Positions 41,450 through 52,915 of a DNA stretch of 64,000 nucleotides are shown in pieces. A model generated the notes under the pieces. It saw nothing but the letters and a program-made list of their open reading frames with translations. It searched no databases and was not told the origin of the DNA. The stretch lies in assembly GCA_021396245.1 (NCBI GenBank), contig WNYE01000019.1, forward strand, positions 248,001-312,000, given 5' to 3'. How positions within the stretch are numbered: position 1 is the stretch's first letter; the number at the start of each line of letters is the position of its first letter. The DNA is from Sporothrix humicola. Its lineage: Eukaryota > Ascomycota > Sordariomycetes > Ophiostomatales > Ophiostomataceae. The position numbers were made by a program, and so were the translations under genes.

Positions 41450-42435
41450 GGCTGCGATGAGAGGGGAGTAGTGATGGCTTTGTTGATATAATGAAGTTTA
41501 GGGCTGAGATATCCAGGGTTGTGTCTTATCCAATAAACGAGGGTATTGTCGAGCTTTGAGCGTGTAAATCGTGCGGTGTAAGTGTGTCTGTGGAGCAATG
41601 TGGTGATGTTGATCAAATACAGCATGCTGTGTGTGGATGGGTGATGATGGAAATTGAGAAAATGAGAGGGTGAAGCAAATCAGAGGCGACTCAAAAGAAA
41701 GGGACACATAAACAATGGCCACAATCGTGAGCCATCGTTCCTTCCATTTGTGATTCTGGCCAGGCAACTTCATTTTGGATAGTTTGGGAAGGAACAGAAT
41801 GGCAAAATCAAACGGGAAAGAGTGAGCGATATCAACAGCAGGAAAGCAACATACGGTCGTTCCTTCTTGTCGTGTTTTTGAAATGCTCACCGTAGTGGAA
41901 AAGGGGTAATTTTTGTGAACTGGCATTTTAAGTTCGTAGAAAGGGCTATTTTCACATTTACACAATTTCATATAGAAACGCTGACCATTGTTGAAATCGC
42001 GTGCTCTTCACCTCACATTGCCGATCTGCAGCTGTCATATGCACGATTGCCCAAATCTCACTGGCCAGGTTTACTCAAGCTTGCTCACCTCCAAAAACAC
42101 AGCGAAAATCGGAGACGACAGAACACAAAGCAACCGATTCGACAATTGACACGCGTGTGATCCCCATCACACAGCTCGACGATTGGCAACCGGCGACTTG
42201 CATCTGTTGGAACACAGTACGGCGTCGTATTGCTTTGCAGACAACACACGCCCAACCGGCATCCCCACCTTGCGACAGTCGACACCGGCCGAGAGACGGA
42301 GCCCAACGATTTGAGAGGCAGAAGCGACGAGATAAAGAAGGAAGAGGACGACAAACATATTTCGATAATTGTTGGGCTTTGTCCAACATTAACCCGCACA
42401 CACGTCTTCTCACACGGCCTCGACCCACACTCAAC
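41450..42435. promoter_or_regulatory. Divergent promoter region membrane protein / GGT
   Basis: About 1 kb between outward-facing genes. The right part (42001-42435) is open in the GGT frame but lacks an ATG before 42436. A palindromic ACACGCGTGT lies near 42150. No gene seen. Confidence 0.4.
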
Positions 42436-44454
42436 ATGGCCGCGCCAAGCACAAACCAAACAGCTCCGGCGCCCGACGACGGGCCCGACCCGTTCTTCCG
42501 TTTCCAGAGCCGCCGCAGTGTGGTGTACAGTACCCGCGGCATAGTGGCCTGCACGAACCCGCTGGCTGGCCAGGCCGGCCTTACGATTTTGGAGGCTGGA
42601 GGCAATGCAGCCGATGCGGCAGTTGCAGCTTCGGCCGTTCTCGCGGTCGTCGATCCGCCTATGACGGGTATCGGCGGCGACTCGTTTGCGCTATTCTATG
42701 ATGCGAAAGAAGGAGCCAAGACGCGAGTCCTGGGCCTCAATGCATCCGGACGCACGCCGCAGGCAGTGACGCACAAAATTGCATGCGAGTCGATTGGGCT
42801 GACTGTTGGCGGCGACGGCGACAGTGACAGCGACAAGAAGGAAACCGATGAGAAACTGGCGAACGCAACACTTCCTAAAAATTCAATCCATGCCGTGATA
42901 GTGCCTGCGGGCGCGGCCGGGTGGGTGGATGCGGTCGAGCGGTTTGGGTCCGGCAAAGTGACACTGGCCGAGGTGTTGGCACCGGCGATCCGACTGGCCG
43001 AGAAGGGGTTTCCGGTAAGCAAGCTGTCGGCGCACTACTGGCAAGTTGCCGAAGAAGACCTGAGGACGCGGTCACCATCTACCCCGGAACTCTCTGGGGA
43101 GACGCCTCATACTCTGCTAAAGCCGGACCCAAACAGCCCTCACGGAGTACGTGCACCACGAGAGGGCGAGATCGTCCGCAACACCGACCTGGCCAAGACG
43201 CTTCATCTACTGGCCACAAAGGGCAAAGCGGGCTTCTACGAAGGCCCTGTGGCCAAGGCGATCGTGGCCATTTCACAGGCTGCTGGTGGATTGATGACTC
43301 TGGATGACCTAAAACACCATGCATCTCTGCCGCCAGACATTCATGAAGCGTTGTCAATTCCACTTGGCAGTATTCAAGCCGCCGAGGCCAAAGATGAGAC
43401 GCCGACAGCATCCAAGCTCCGGCTCTGGGAGCATCCGCCGAATGGACAAGGTATTGTTGCTCTACTGACAGTCGGCATCCTGGAAGAGCTTGAGCGCACG
43501 GGCAAGATTACTCCTCTCAGATCGATGGAGCACAACTCGGCGGAGTACTTGCATATTGTCGTCAGTGCTCTTCGAATTGCCTTTGCCGATGCAGGCTGGT
43601 TTGTGGCAGACCCGGACAACAAGGACAGAACGGTCGACCCCAAAAGCCTTCTACGTCCTTCATATCTAGCCAAGAGAGCAGCACTCTTCGATCCGGAGAA
43701 GGCACACTCGGCACCACCTGAACATGGCGAGCCAGAAGATATTGCAAAATTTGTTGACGACGTCGAGTGCCTCCTTGCGAGCAAGACTACGTCTACAACA
43801 CCTACCACGAGCGACACAGTCTACCTCGCCGTGACTGATGAACACGGCAACGGCTGCTCGTTTGTCAACAGCATGTCCGACCTGTTTGGATCGTGCCTTG
43901 TTGTGCCGGGCTGTGGCTTTGCACTGGCCAACCGTGGACACATGTTCCGGCTGGGCCCGTCCGACCATCCCAACTTGTACGCCGGTGGAAAGCGGGCCTA
44001 CAACACCATCATTCCGGGACTGGTCACTCGAGATGAAAACGACGATCACAAGCTTGACACAGTCTTTGGTGTCATGGGTGGTTACATGCAGCCCCAAGGC
44101 CATGTCCAGGTGCTCCTCAACATGCACGCCTTTGCCATGGACCCGCAGACGGCGCTCGATGCACCCCGTGTCTGCGTCGCGCCCAACTACTTTTGGTCGC
44201 CGGACAGAGCGGCGGCAGCCACGGCTCCCAGCGAGGTCTCGGGACAGGTGTATGCCGAAGAGGGCCTGCCGGAGGCTACCATTGGAAAACTGCGCCAGCT
44301 GGGGTACACGGTGGTCGTGGTCCGGCGGTTTGCACGCTCACTCTTTGGACGCGGACAGGTGATCCGGTCTACACAGGACCCGGTGACGGGTGAACGGATC
44401 TATGCGGCAGGCAGTGATGGACGTGGTGACGGGCATGCTGTGCCGCTGATTTAA
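42436..44454 (+). CDS. Gamma-glutamyltransferase family protein (GGT / acylase type)
   Basis: Single exon, 672 residues from MAAPSTNQTAPAP. It is an N-terminal nucleophile hydrolase made as one chain that cuts itself: the nucleophile is Thr461 in SDTVYLAVTDEHGNGCSFVNS-type context (TTSDT-VYLAVTD), followed by the LFGSCLVVPGCGFALANRG block. Upstream, EAGGNAADAAVAASAVLAVVDPPMTGIGGD and EHPPNGQGIVALL fit the large-subunit pattern. There is no signal peptide or membrane anchor, unlike secreted or vacuolar glutathione-cleaving GGTs such as yeast Ecm38; the sequence is closer in style to the bacterial-type GGT/cephalosporin-acylase branch. It may cleave gamma-glutamyl compounds or related amides in the cytosol; the substrate is not certain. 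Confidence 0.9.
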   Translation: MAAPSTNQTAPAPDDGPDPFFRFQSRRSVVYSTRGIVACTNPLAGQAGLTILEAGGNAADAAVAASAVLAVVDPPMTGIGGDSFALFYDAKEGAKTRVLGLNASGRTPQAVTHKIACESIGLTVGGDGDSDSDKKETDEKLANATLPKNSIHAVIVPAGAAGWVDAVERFGSGKVTLAEVLAPAIRLAEKGFPVSKLSAHYWQVAEEDLRTRSPSTPELSGETPHTLLKPDPNSPHGVRAPREGEIVRNTDLAKTLHLLATKGKAGFYEGPVAKAIVAISQAAGGLMTLDDLKHHASLPPDIHEALSIPLGSIQAAEAKDETPTASKLRLWEHPPNGQGIVALLTVGILEELERTGKITPLRSMEHNSAEYLHIVVSALRIAFADAGWFVADPDNKDRTVDPKSLLRPSYLAKRAALFDPEKAHSAPPEHGEPEDIAKFVDDVECLLASKTTSTTPTTSDTVYLAVTDEHGNGCSFVNSMSDLFGSCLVVPGCGFALANRGHMFRLGPSDHPNLYAGGKRAYNTIIPGLVTRDENDDHKLDTVFGVMGGYMQPQGHVQVLLNMHAFAMDPQTALDAPRVCVAPNYFWSPDRAAAATAPSEVSGQVYAEEGLPEATIGKLRQLGYTVVVVRRFARSLFGRGQVIRSTQDPVTGERIYAAGSDGRGDGHAVPLI

Positions 44455-47400
44455 GCCCGGTGAACGACAGTCGATAATAAAATTTACATGTTACTCCATT
44501 TTGTGTTTCCGGACGTGGCCATAATACAAGTTATGCTGTGGCATGGCCTCTGCAGGACATGGATGTATGCGAGCAGAGGCCAGAGACAATGTGCAGCATA
44601 TCTAGGCACAAGCAAAGCTTTAAGCAGGGCTGTGCCTGGAGATGGAAAAACTTTACAACAATGTCTCGTATTTTTATATTGTGTGATGTTGCTCATACTC
44701 TGTCTTGCCTTGTGCTCTCCGGCTGCGCCGTGGAGAATCAATTTTTATGCACATTTATCTTTTGTTTCTTTCTTTTTCTTGATTTCTTCTTCTTTTTCAT
44801 TTCAAAGACAATATACAAAGAGAGAGCCGTGGACATTTGACCGACACGTAATCCTCGTGGACAAGAGAGATGAAGTATAAAGTAAGGAGCGGATTCTCAT
44901 CAAGAGCTGACGAGTCAAGGCTCCAGAAGCCCACAGGCACGGCCCAGAGACTACGAGGAGGATGATCATAAAGAACAACAGAGCTGACGACTGTACCTGA
45001 CGATCTCCAAAGATGGAAGACGGGTCTAGAAGCCTGTCAAGGATTGTCCACATGGGAGGAAGCTTACGTGGATAGGTGGGTTGCAAGTGAAAATAAAAAT
45101 GAAGGCGATAGAAAGACGGACGAGGTCGGTGGCCCCGGTGACTGGACTTGTGGAGGCCGTGAGTGTGTGTGATAATAGAGAGCGACGAGGACAGACATCG
45201 GCAGAGTGATCATAAAAGTTTAAAACAGAACAGGTGAAATTTTTAAAATTTTATTCTCCGGTCGGGAGGTCATCCGATCCTTATTTCATTTTCGTATCTC
45301 ATTTTGGTCGCATTTTATCTTCTTTTTTATTTCACAATTTTATCGACTTCGATCACCATCTGTAGAGGCGGCAGGCGGACTGAGTTTGCCGTAAAATGTA
45401 TGATGGACAAGCGTAAGCAAGCGAGTTAATCCAGGCCTGGCCATTTTGCTGTACTTTGCGTCCCGTCTCGGTTCTTTTCTTGTATTCTTTTTGTATTGAT
45501 TCTGAATTTAGCCTCTGGGGGTCTAGAGGCAGAGGGACCGACATTTATGTGAGGAAGAGAGGCAGACGTAGATGGAAATAGATTAAATACCCGGGGGAAG
45601 AAGTGAGGACAAGGCTTGGCTTTTTTGAGTGCAAGAGAAAGAAGAGAAAGTGTGTGTCGGCGCCGAGGGAGGGTATATTGGGCGGTATTAAGGGGTAATT
45701 GAAGTCAGTAAGAAGTGCAGTAAAACGGATGAGAAGGAGGAACAGGAAGGAAGAGAGCGAAGGAAGAGTGTGGGAGAACAGACGTGAGAACTGCCGCTTT
45801 CGGATCGCCCTAATTCACTTACACAGAGATGGCGAAAGAGGCAAAAGGCAAAAAGCAAAAAAGCAAAAAAAGGGAAGCAGGGACAGCGTGCATCCTTTGC
45901 AAACCGGGTTTCTTTGAATTTCTGCCTTTTGACTGTGGAAAGAAGGCACCACAGCAGAACAGGCTGTTCTCTTGTATTGTTCTCATGTCCTTCTTGGCCT
46001 CCTTTGGTCCATTTGGCCTCTTATGGTCCATATTTTGTTTAATGTTTCTCTCCGCTCTCCGTTCTTTTTATTTTCTTCACCGTACCTTTTGTTCCTGTCC
46101 CTGACCCAAATCTACCTTGGCTCTACCTTTCCTATTTGTTTTGTCCCAGAAGAACAGGCAGAATAAGTATATTGCAGCCATCTTAACACCTACGCAAAAC
46201 TTTCTTTTGACTGTCCCCCTATCGTGATTCCTTGCTGTCCACGTTTCTGTCCATCCACACCTTATTTTCTTGTCCTCACGTCGTATTTCAATCTATATTT
46301 GCTTCTGTGTCTCTCATTCTTTTCCCAGTCAACAGGCCCAAACCCTGTAAAATGTGGCTCGCAGAACTCTCGGAATCCGAGACGAAAAATGTAGTATGGC
46401 AGACATAGATAGATGTGGACTCTTTCAAAGTGCGTGACTGCCGTCGAAAATAGCCTCATCCGTGGCCTATGGGCCTGGCCGCTGGTATTACTTTGCACAG
46501 CCGGCCTGTATATTCTTTTCGTTCTCTTTATTCGCAGTTGATATTGGTCTTATTTTTTCATTGTACTTTATTCTCGCCCATACTTTGCGTGCTTTCCCTA
46601 GCCATACCTTCTCGTGGCTTTCTTTTCCGAGACAAACTCTATCATCACCACGATCCTCCATTTTGTTTCTCCTTCTCCCACCTCCACCTTCACCCTAGTC
46701 ACTCGTTTTGTTTCGACCTTCTTGTGTGTTTTTGGATCTGTCTTTTCCGAATCTCAGGATCCTTGAATACCAGCCCCAGCACGACGGATCGTTCTCTTTA
46801 TTCTCCTTGTTTCCTATTTTCAGCGCCGGCGGGTCTTGTGTGACTTTGTCTCGGTGGCTGTTTCTTCTTTCTTCCAGGTCTTTTCGATTTCTCGATTTCT
46901 CCAGCAATTCCTTCTTTTCTTCCGATATTCTTCTGGCCCTCTCGGCATTCAAATTCCCAGCAGCTCGTGTTGATCCCAGACCCCAGGTCTACCCAATCGA
47001 CATTTTCATCTCTCGTGTCACCTCCGCTGTTTTCTCTCTTTCTTTTTGCCCTGTCCTGTCCTTCTTTTTTATTCTCTCTGCCCCTGTGGTTTTCTGCAAC
47101 TATCCGTTGCCAGTCACCATTCGTCCAGCTCACCAACGACTCATTTCGGCCTCTTGCTGTCCTTTCCTCAGCTCGTCGCACTTCGTATCCCTTTTTAAGC
47201 TTCTGGGTCGCCGTTCCCTTTTCCTTTATTTATTTTTATTTTATTTTTCAATTTTTTCTCCCTTCTGGAATTCGCCGCACAACAGGAACCGACACAAGCA
47301 AGATTCCACGGACAAGAAAAGAAGGCCAAAGGCACAGCATCAAAAACACGACCGAGAAGCACGAAAACAAAGACAGGCCGAGACAGGTGACCCAACAGGA

Positions 47401-48310
47401 CAATATACGACGAGAAAGAGTAACGAAAGGACAAAAAGAAAAATTAGAAAAAAAAGAAAGAAAAAAGAGGAGAGACAAAACGTGGGCGGCTTGTTTGGGA
47501 CCACCTCTTTTCTGCACAGACAGTCGATCGTTACATCATTTATCGTTTTTTTGTCTTTTGTGAAGGAGCACAAGGCAAGCAAGAAGGCAAGAAAGGCAAG
47601 GCAGCAAAACGAAAAAAAAAAAGAACGAAAAAAAAAAGAAACTGGGCAGCTTCGATCGCACGCCACTCACAACTCACAACTCACCACGAGCTCTGCCTTG
47701 TCCTGGGCCTGCAGACACGACCCGCCGTGCTCCCATTTTCCGTGTACAACGATCCGGCGAGAGATACGATAAACGACAAAAAACACAGAAAAGCTAGGAA
47801 AAGCTTGCAGGAGAAAACACAAAACAAAACGCAGCAAAGCACTACACCGGCCGTGTCCGCTGCGCCGAGAAGCTCGCTTTTTCGTCTCTGCGACAGATTT
47901 ACCCGCGACAAGAAGGAAAAGAAGAAACGACAGAAATACGAAAAACGAAAAACGAGGCAAAATAAGAACAGAAAAAAAGACAAGCAGTTTGAACCGACAT
48001 TTTCACAAAAAGCGAGACATTGTCGAAAAGTCGGGGGTCGGCCCGTTTAGCAGCAAAAAAACAGCTCCAAGCTTGCTATCAACACGCCCAAACCGTCCAA
48101 ACTACGCGAGCACCTGCTTGTCACCAGCTCACCAGCTCGCCAGTCTCTTTTTGCATTCATTCACCTAGAGACAAGACGAAATAAGTTTTCAATTGAGTCT
48201 TGTCGATATCCAGCTTTTCTCCTTTTTGGCTCTTGCCTTTGCACTCTCCTCCCATCCGTTTGCTCCTTCCTCTCCCTCTTCTCTGGCCCCGCCATCGCGT
48301 ACCTTCCACA
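44455..48310. other. Longest spacer, with strand-asymmetry switch
   Basis: About 3.9 kb with no convincing gene. The plus strand is T/C-rich from about 46480 to 47270 and abruptly A/G-rich from about 47285 to 48000. The open frame of about 350 codons across the switch has the composition of the two tracts, not of a protein. The purine-rich part may be the 5' leader of the gene at 48311. Confidence 0.5.
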
Positions 48311-49756
48311 ATGGGCATCTTCTTTGTCAGCTGGGCCCTCTGGGAGGAAATGACATTTGTATGTTGAAGATGTTGCAATTTCCCTCTTTGATGACTCTTT
48401 TGCTTTTGTTAACACCTTACCCTCCAGGTCCTCGCCTGCGCTATTGTCATCGTCTTCCTCATCGGCCTCTTCAAGCTATGGCGCACCAGTCGCCAGGTCA
48501 AGCGGCAGGAGGTCATTGACGAAGAGAAACGTGCCCGCCTCACCGAGATGCGAAAAGTCGGAATGTCGTCTTCGCCGACGGCACGATCAGCCGCCGCTGC
48601 CCGCAAGCAAAGAACAAACAGCGACATCCCCTTTGGCGTGCGCGCCATCCAGACGGGCGTGGAGGTGGACGGGATCTGGATCTCGCGGCCGACGACGCCG
48701 AGCCGCAGCTCGTCCAAGTCGAAGATGGGCCTGACAGCAGCTTCCGCTTCTGCTTCTGCTCCAAATTCGGCGGCAGCAGGCTCAAGTTCACAAGCCAACG
48801 GCCACGCCAATGGCCCTCTCGATACACACTCGAACCTATCGACACCCCTCCCCCAGATCTCCGAAGACGACGCAACCTTTTCCACAAGACTCTTGGGTGC
48901 ATCGTCACCAACAACGGGCTCTTCAAGACCAGGACCTACAAGTGGTGCATTGAACGAAGAAGCCCTGAGAAGACTTGAGGGTGCTTACTCGCCGACGTTT
49001 CGTGGTGCACCTGTGGCAGGCATGGCGGCCACAACGACGGCCGGCTCATCCACTTCCGCACCGCAGCTCAACACCTATATTCCTAGCTCGCGCATGTCCA
49101 GCCCAAGCTCGAGCATCAATCGGCATCATCACGCCCCAGGAACAGCCAGCAGACTCTCAAACTACCAGCTGCCGCCACCGCCAGGACACCAACAACAGCT
49201 GCGTACATCCACAGCCTCAGCCGATTCGCTGACGTCCATGAGCGGCGGTGCAGCCGGTGGTGCTGGTCTGAGCAGTCGCAGCAATCGGAGCACGAGCAGC
49301 CGGAGTAGCACTTCGTCTGCTTCACGGCATCCGCCAACGTCCAACCCGAGCGACAAGCTGTACCACTCGGCAACCCACGACACGATCGGTCCTCTGCCAG
49401 CCAGCTCTGGCCGCCATCCCGGTACAGGCTACTACCACAACCACTCCTCGTCTGCAACGTCCTCGACATCGGCTGCTGCCGCTGCGTATACACCGACTTC
49501 AGCTCCAGCTGGTTTCCCCGGCGAGGCGTTTGCCAACCGTGCCACTCGCAAGGTCAACTCGGGCTTTGAAGTCCTGCCGGCCGGCACGTTTGGCACGTCA
49601 GCGACACCTTATACAGACGAGGACGACAACGAGACGGTCCTTGATGGCCGCCGTCGTGCTATGAGAGAATCGTCTTCGTCAGCAGCATCAGCATCCGCAG
49701 GTGGTGGCCGCAACAAGCTTCGACGCTCTTCGCAGTCGACGCCTCACTGGGCATAA
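48311..49756 (+). CDS. Conserved single-pass membrane protein with long Ser-rich tail; function unknown
   Basis: Two exons, 48311-48358 (16 codons) and 48428-49756, with a 69-bp intron, give 458 residues. The joined N-terminus MGIFFVSWALWEEMTFVLAC continues into a transmembrane helix (AIVIVFLIGLFKLWRTSR) and a charged helix (KRQEVIDEEKRARLTEMR). The segment EIPFGVRAIQ-like (here DIPFGVRAIQTGVEVDGIWI) at about residue 80-100 resembles uncharacterised membrane proteins I associate with other Pezizomycotina; a search would be needed to confirm this. The remaining 350 residues are Ser/Thr/Ala/Gly-rich and disordered with scattered Arg-Ser patches, probably a cytosolic phosphorylated tail. No function is known to me. 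Confidence 0.8.
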
Positions 49757-50272
49757 ATGAGAACTCATAAATAAGAAAAATAAGGGGTTGATGTTCAACA
49801 CTTGTTTACATTTTCTTGGAGTTTGCTTTGCATTTTTTGCGTCTTCTTCTCCTTCTTCTTCATCAACCATTTTGTACATGTATCACACAAACGGGCGAGA
49901 GCACTTGTTGTAATATTGGAGGCTGTTGGTTGTATCTTTTGGATTTTGGATTTTTGTTTCTCTTTTTGTTTGTTTTGATTTTATTTTTGATTTTTATGCA
50001 TTGAGAAGCGTAATAGACCACATAGGAATAGTTTATATTTCCTCTACTCATCAAGGAGTAATTGAGCGCCGTCCTTCTCACGTGTGTCACACCTGAACCA
50101 ACCAAGGCATGTTGGCTTCACGGGGATGCATAACTCAAACTGTACCGCGTCCGTGACTCATCGCTGGATATCTCCTTCTTTTGCGAGCAATTACAAAAAC
50201 ACTTGTTTCGATCATTATTCATTGCTCATCGTTCATTATTCAATCGGTCAACAACAACATCCTATTTCCACC
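49757..50272. other. Spacer membrane protein / GlyRS
   Basis: T-rich 3' region then the GlyRS 5' leader. The leader is open in frame with GlyRS from 50126 (see findings). No separate gene seen. Confidence 0.5.
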
Positions 50273-52353
50273 ATGGCTGCTGTAAACCAGAGCTTCAGCC
50301 GGCCGCAGTTTGAGTCGCTGCTCAAGCGCCGCTTCTTCTTCACAGAGTCCTTTGAGATCTACCGCACCGCGCCCAACTTCCAGGGCGACAACCGTGGCCT
50401 CTACGACTATGGCCCGCCCGGGTGTGCGCTGCAAGCCAACATTGTCGCCGAATGGCGCAGCCACTTTGTGATTGAGGAGAACATTATGGAGCTCGACTGC
50501 ACAGCGATTACGCCGGCGGATGTCCTCAAGACGAGTGGTCACGTCGACAAGTTTGCCGACTTCATGTGCCGGGACCCGGCCAAGGGCGAGTATTTGCGCG
50601 CCGACCACTTGGTCAAGGGTGTGCTGGAGACCCGGCTGGAGGGCCATGCAAAGGCCGTGGCCGGCCAGGCCAAGTTTACAAAGCTAGACAACGCAGTTGC
50701 CCAGGAATTCGAGTCCATCCTCGCCCAGGTACGTACATGCGCATTTAATAGAACGTGACCTCTATCATATCCACTCACACAACTCAGCTGGACAACTATG
50801 GCGGTCCGGAACTGGGCGAGCTGATCGAAAAGTACGACATCCGCAACCCAAATGGCAACGGCAAAGTCCTCCCGCCCGTGCCCTTCAACCTCATGTTCCA
50901 GTCGACCATTGGCCCCAGCGCCGCCGCGCCCATCTATTTACGGCCCGAGACTGCCCAGGGCCAGTTCCTCAACTTCCAGAAACTGCTTGAATTCCGCCGC
51001 GGTGCCATGCCGTTTGCGTCGGCCTGCATCGGCAAGTCGTATCGCAACGAAATCTCCCCGCGCTCGGGGTTGCTGCGTGTGCGCGAGTTTTTAATGGCCG
51101 AGATCGAGCATTTTGTCGACCCAGACACCAGCAAGAGCCATGAGCGATTCGCCGAGGTTGCGGACGTGCAGCTGCCACTTTTGGACCGGGCCACACAGTT
51201 ATCTGGCCGTACTGACGTACGGTTGGTCTCTATTGGCGAGGCTGTCCACGGGGAGAAGACAAAGACGGGGGAGAAAGAAAGGTCCCTAGTAGACAACGAG
51301 ACACTTGGGTACTTCCTTGTCCGTATCTACCTTTACCTCGTAAAAATCGGCGCCGACCCAACCCGTGTACGCCTCCGGCAGCACCTCGACAATGAGATGG
51401 CGCACTATGCGTCCGACTGCTGGGATGTCGAGCTGCTGACCAGCTACGGCTGGATCGAGTGTGTGGGCTGCGCTGACCGTAGCGCGTACGACCTGTCCGT
51501 CCACGCCAAGCATACAGGCGCGCCACTTCACGTCGAGGAGACACGGCCAACCCCGGTGGAGGTCGAAGCATGGCAGGCCGACTTGGACAAGAAAGTCCTT
51601 GGGCCACGGTTCAAAAAGGACGCCAAGAAGATCGAGTCAGCCGTTGCAGCGCTCGATCAGCCGACTCTGGCCAGCCTGGCCGACGAGCTTGCCCAGAAAG
51701 CGGTCATTACCGTGCCAACAACAGAGCCTCTGGCGAACGGCGCCTCATCCGTGGAGCTGCCCGCGGACATTTGCACGATCCACAAAGTGAAGCGCATCGA
51801 GCACACGCGCAGGTATACGCCAAACGTGATTGAGCCGTCCTTTGGCATCGGCCGCATCCTGTACAGCGTCCTGGAGCATGTGTACTGGCATCGGCCAGAC
51901 GACGTTGCACGTGGGGTACGTGAATATGAATCCATGAATCAATGTTGAATACCGTGACAACTGCTAACCTGTTAGGTCTTGTCTCTCCCGATTCTGGTCG
52001 CCCCGACCAAGGTTCTGATTGCACCCTTGTCGAACAACCCGACACTGCAGCCTCTCACAAAGAAACTGGCCGCACGTCTCCGCCGTCTGCGTATTGTCCA
52101 CGATGTTGACGCCTCGTCGACGTCCATCGGCAAACGCTATGCCCGCAACGACGAGCTTGGCACGCCATTGGGCGTCACCATCGACTTTGACTCCGTCAAG
52201 GACGGGTCGCTGACGCTGCGCGAGCGCGACTCCATGGCACAGGTGCGCGCCTCCGAGGATGATATTGTCATGGCCATCTGCAGCCTCGTCGAAGGGAGAG
52301 AGACTTGGGCCGACGTGTACAAGCGGCTGCCGCCGTTTACGGGCCAGAGCTAG
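50273..52353 (+). CDS. GRS1: Glycyl-tRNA synthetase, eukaryotic alpha2 type
   Basis: Three exons, 50273-50728, 50788-51915 and 51976-52353, give 653 residues from MAAVNQSFSRPQFESLL (good Kozak context CCACCATGG); introns 59 and 60 bp. The class II core is clear: RRFFFTESFEIYRTAPNFQG and LYDYGPPGCALQANI at the N-terminus, motif 2 as SYRNEISPRSGLLRVREF, motif 3 as EPSFGIGRILYSVLEHVYW, and a C-terminal anticodon-binding domain (LPILVAPTKVLIAPL to SLVEGRETWADVYKRL). It charges tRNA-Gly. An in-frame ATG 49 codons upstream (50126), with no stop between, could add a mitochondrial targeting extension, matching the known dual use of GRS1 in yeast. No other GlyRS is in the window. Confidence 0.97.
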
Positions 52354-52915
52354 AATGTGGATAATGAGTGACTCGGGTTGGATTTGAATTACAAACGAAA
52401 TAAGATACAAGCGTTAGCAATCAAACAAGATGGAATATGACGTTGAAATGGAGAAAACAGAAAGAATATGAGAAAAGGGTCAGTCGTCGATCTCCTGGAG
52501 TGAACCAAGCTTACTCCGTACAGCAATCTCCACCACATTTAGCGGCCAGACACCACTGTAAAATGGAGGCTGCCACCCGCTGAATTTCCTCTTAAAATCA
52601 CCTGACTTGGCGTGTTTTCTAGTTTGTCAGCCGCCCGCTCCAGTCGCGCTTTCTCTCCTGGGCGACGCGTCAACAAACGCCCCCATCAACAAAAAATAAA
52701 GACACGGAAGGAGTCAACGACGCAACGACGCTTAGCCAAAAACCCCTCTCCGCGCGGCTGCCTTGCCTGGACGAAGAATTCTCCCGATCCCACGATTGCC
52801 CCTTTTTGAGCCTCCCCTGTCACAGTTTTTGGCATCACCTTTTCCAATCGCCTCCAAACGCCTTTTCATACACCTCTTTTCCCCCACCACATAACACTCG
52901 CATCCACACGCAATC
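52354..52915. promoter_or_regulatory. Spacer and RAD51 promoter
   Basis: GlyRS 3' region followed by the RAD51 promoter, with an MCB-type box at 52664-52671. Confidence 0.5.
52664..52671. promoter_or_regulatory. MluI cell-cycle box (MCB) upstream of RAD51
   Basis: The palindrome GACGCGTC lies 245 bp before the RAD51 ATG. ACGCGT is the core bound by MBF (Mbp1/Swi6, Cdc10 complexes), which drives G1/S genes. Motif match only. Confidence 0.45.

Noticed and set aside
46708..47772. 354-codon plus-strand frame in the long spacer
   Set aside because: It is Phe/Ser/Leu-rich in the T/C tract and Lys/Arg/Glu-rich in the A/G tract; composition explains it fully.
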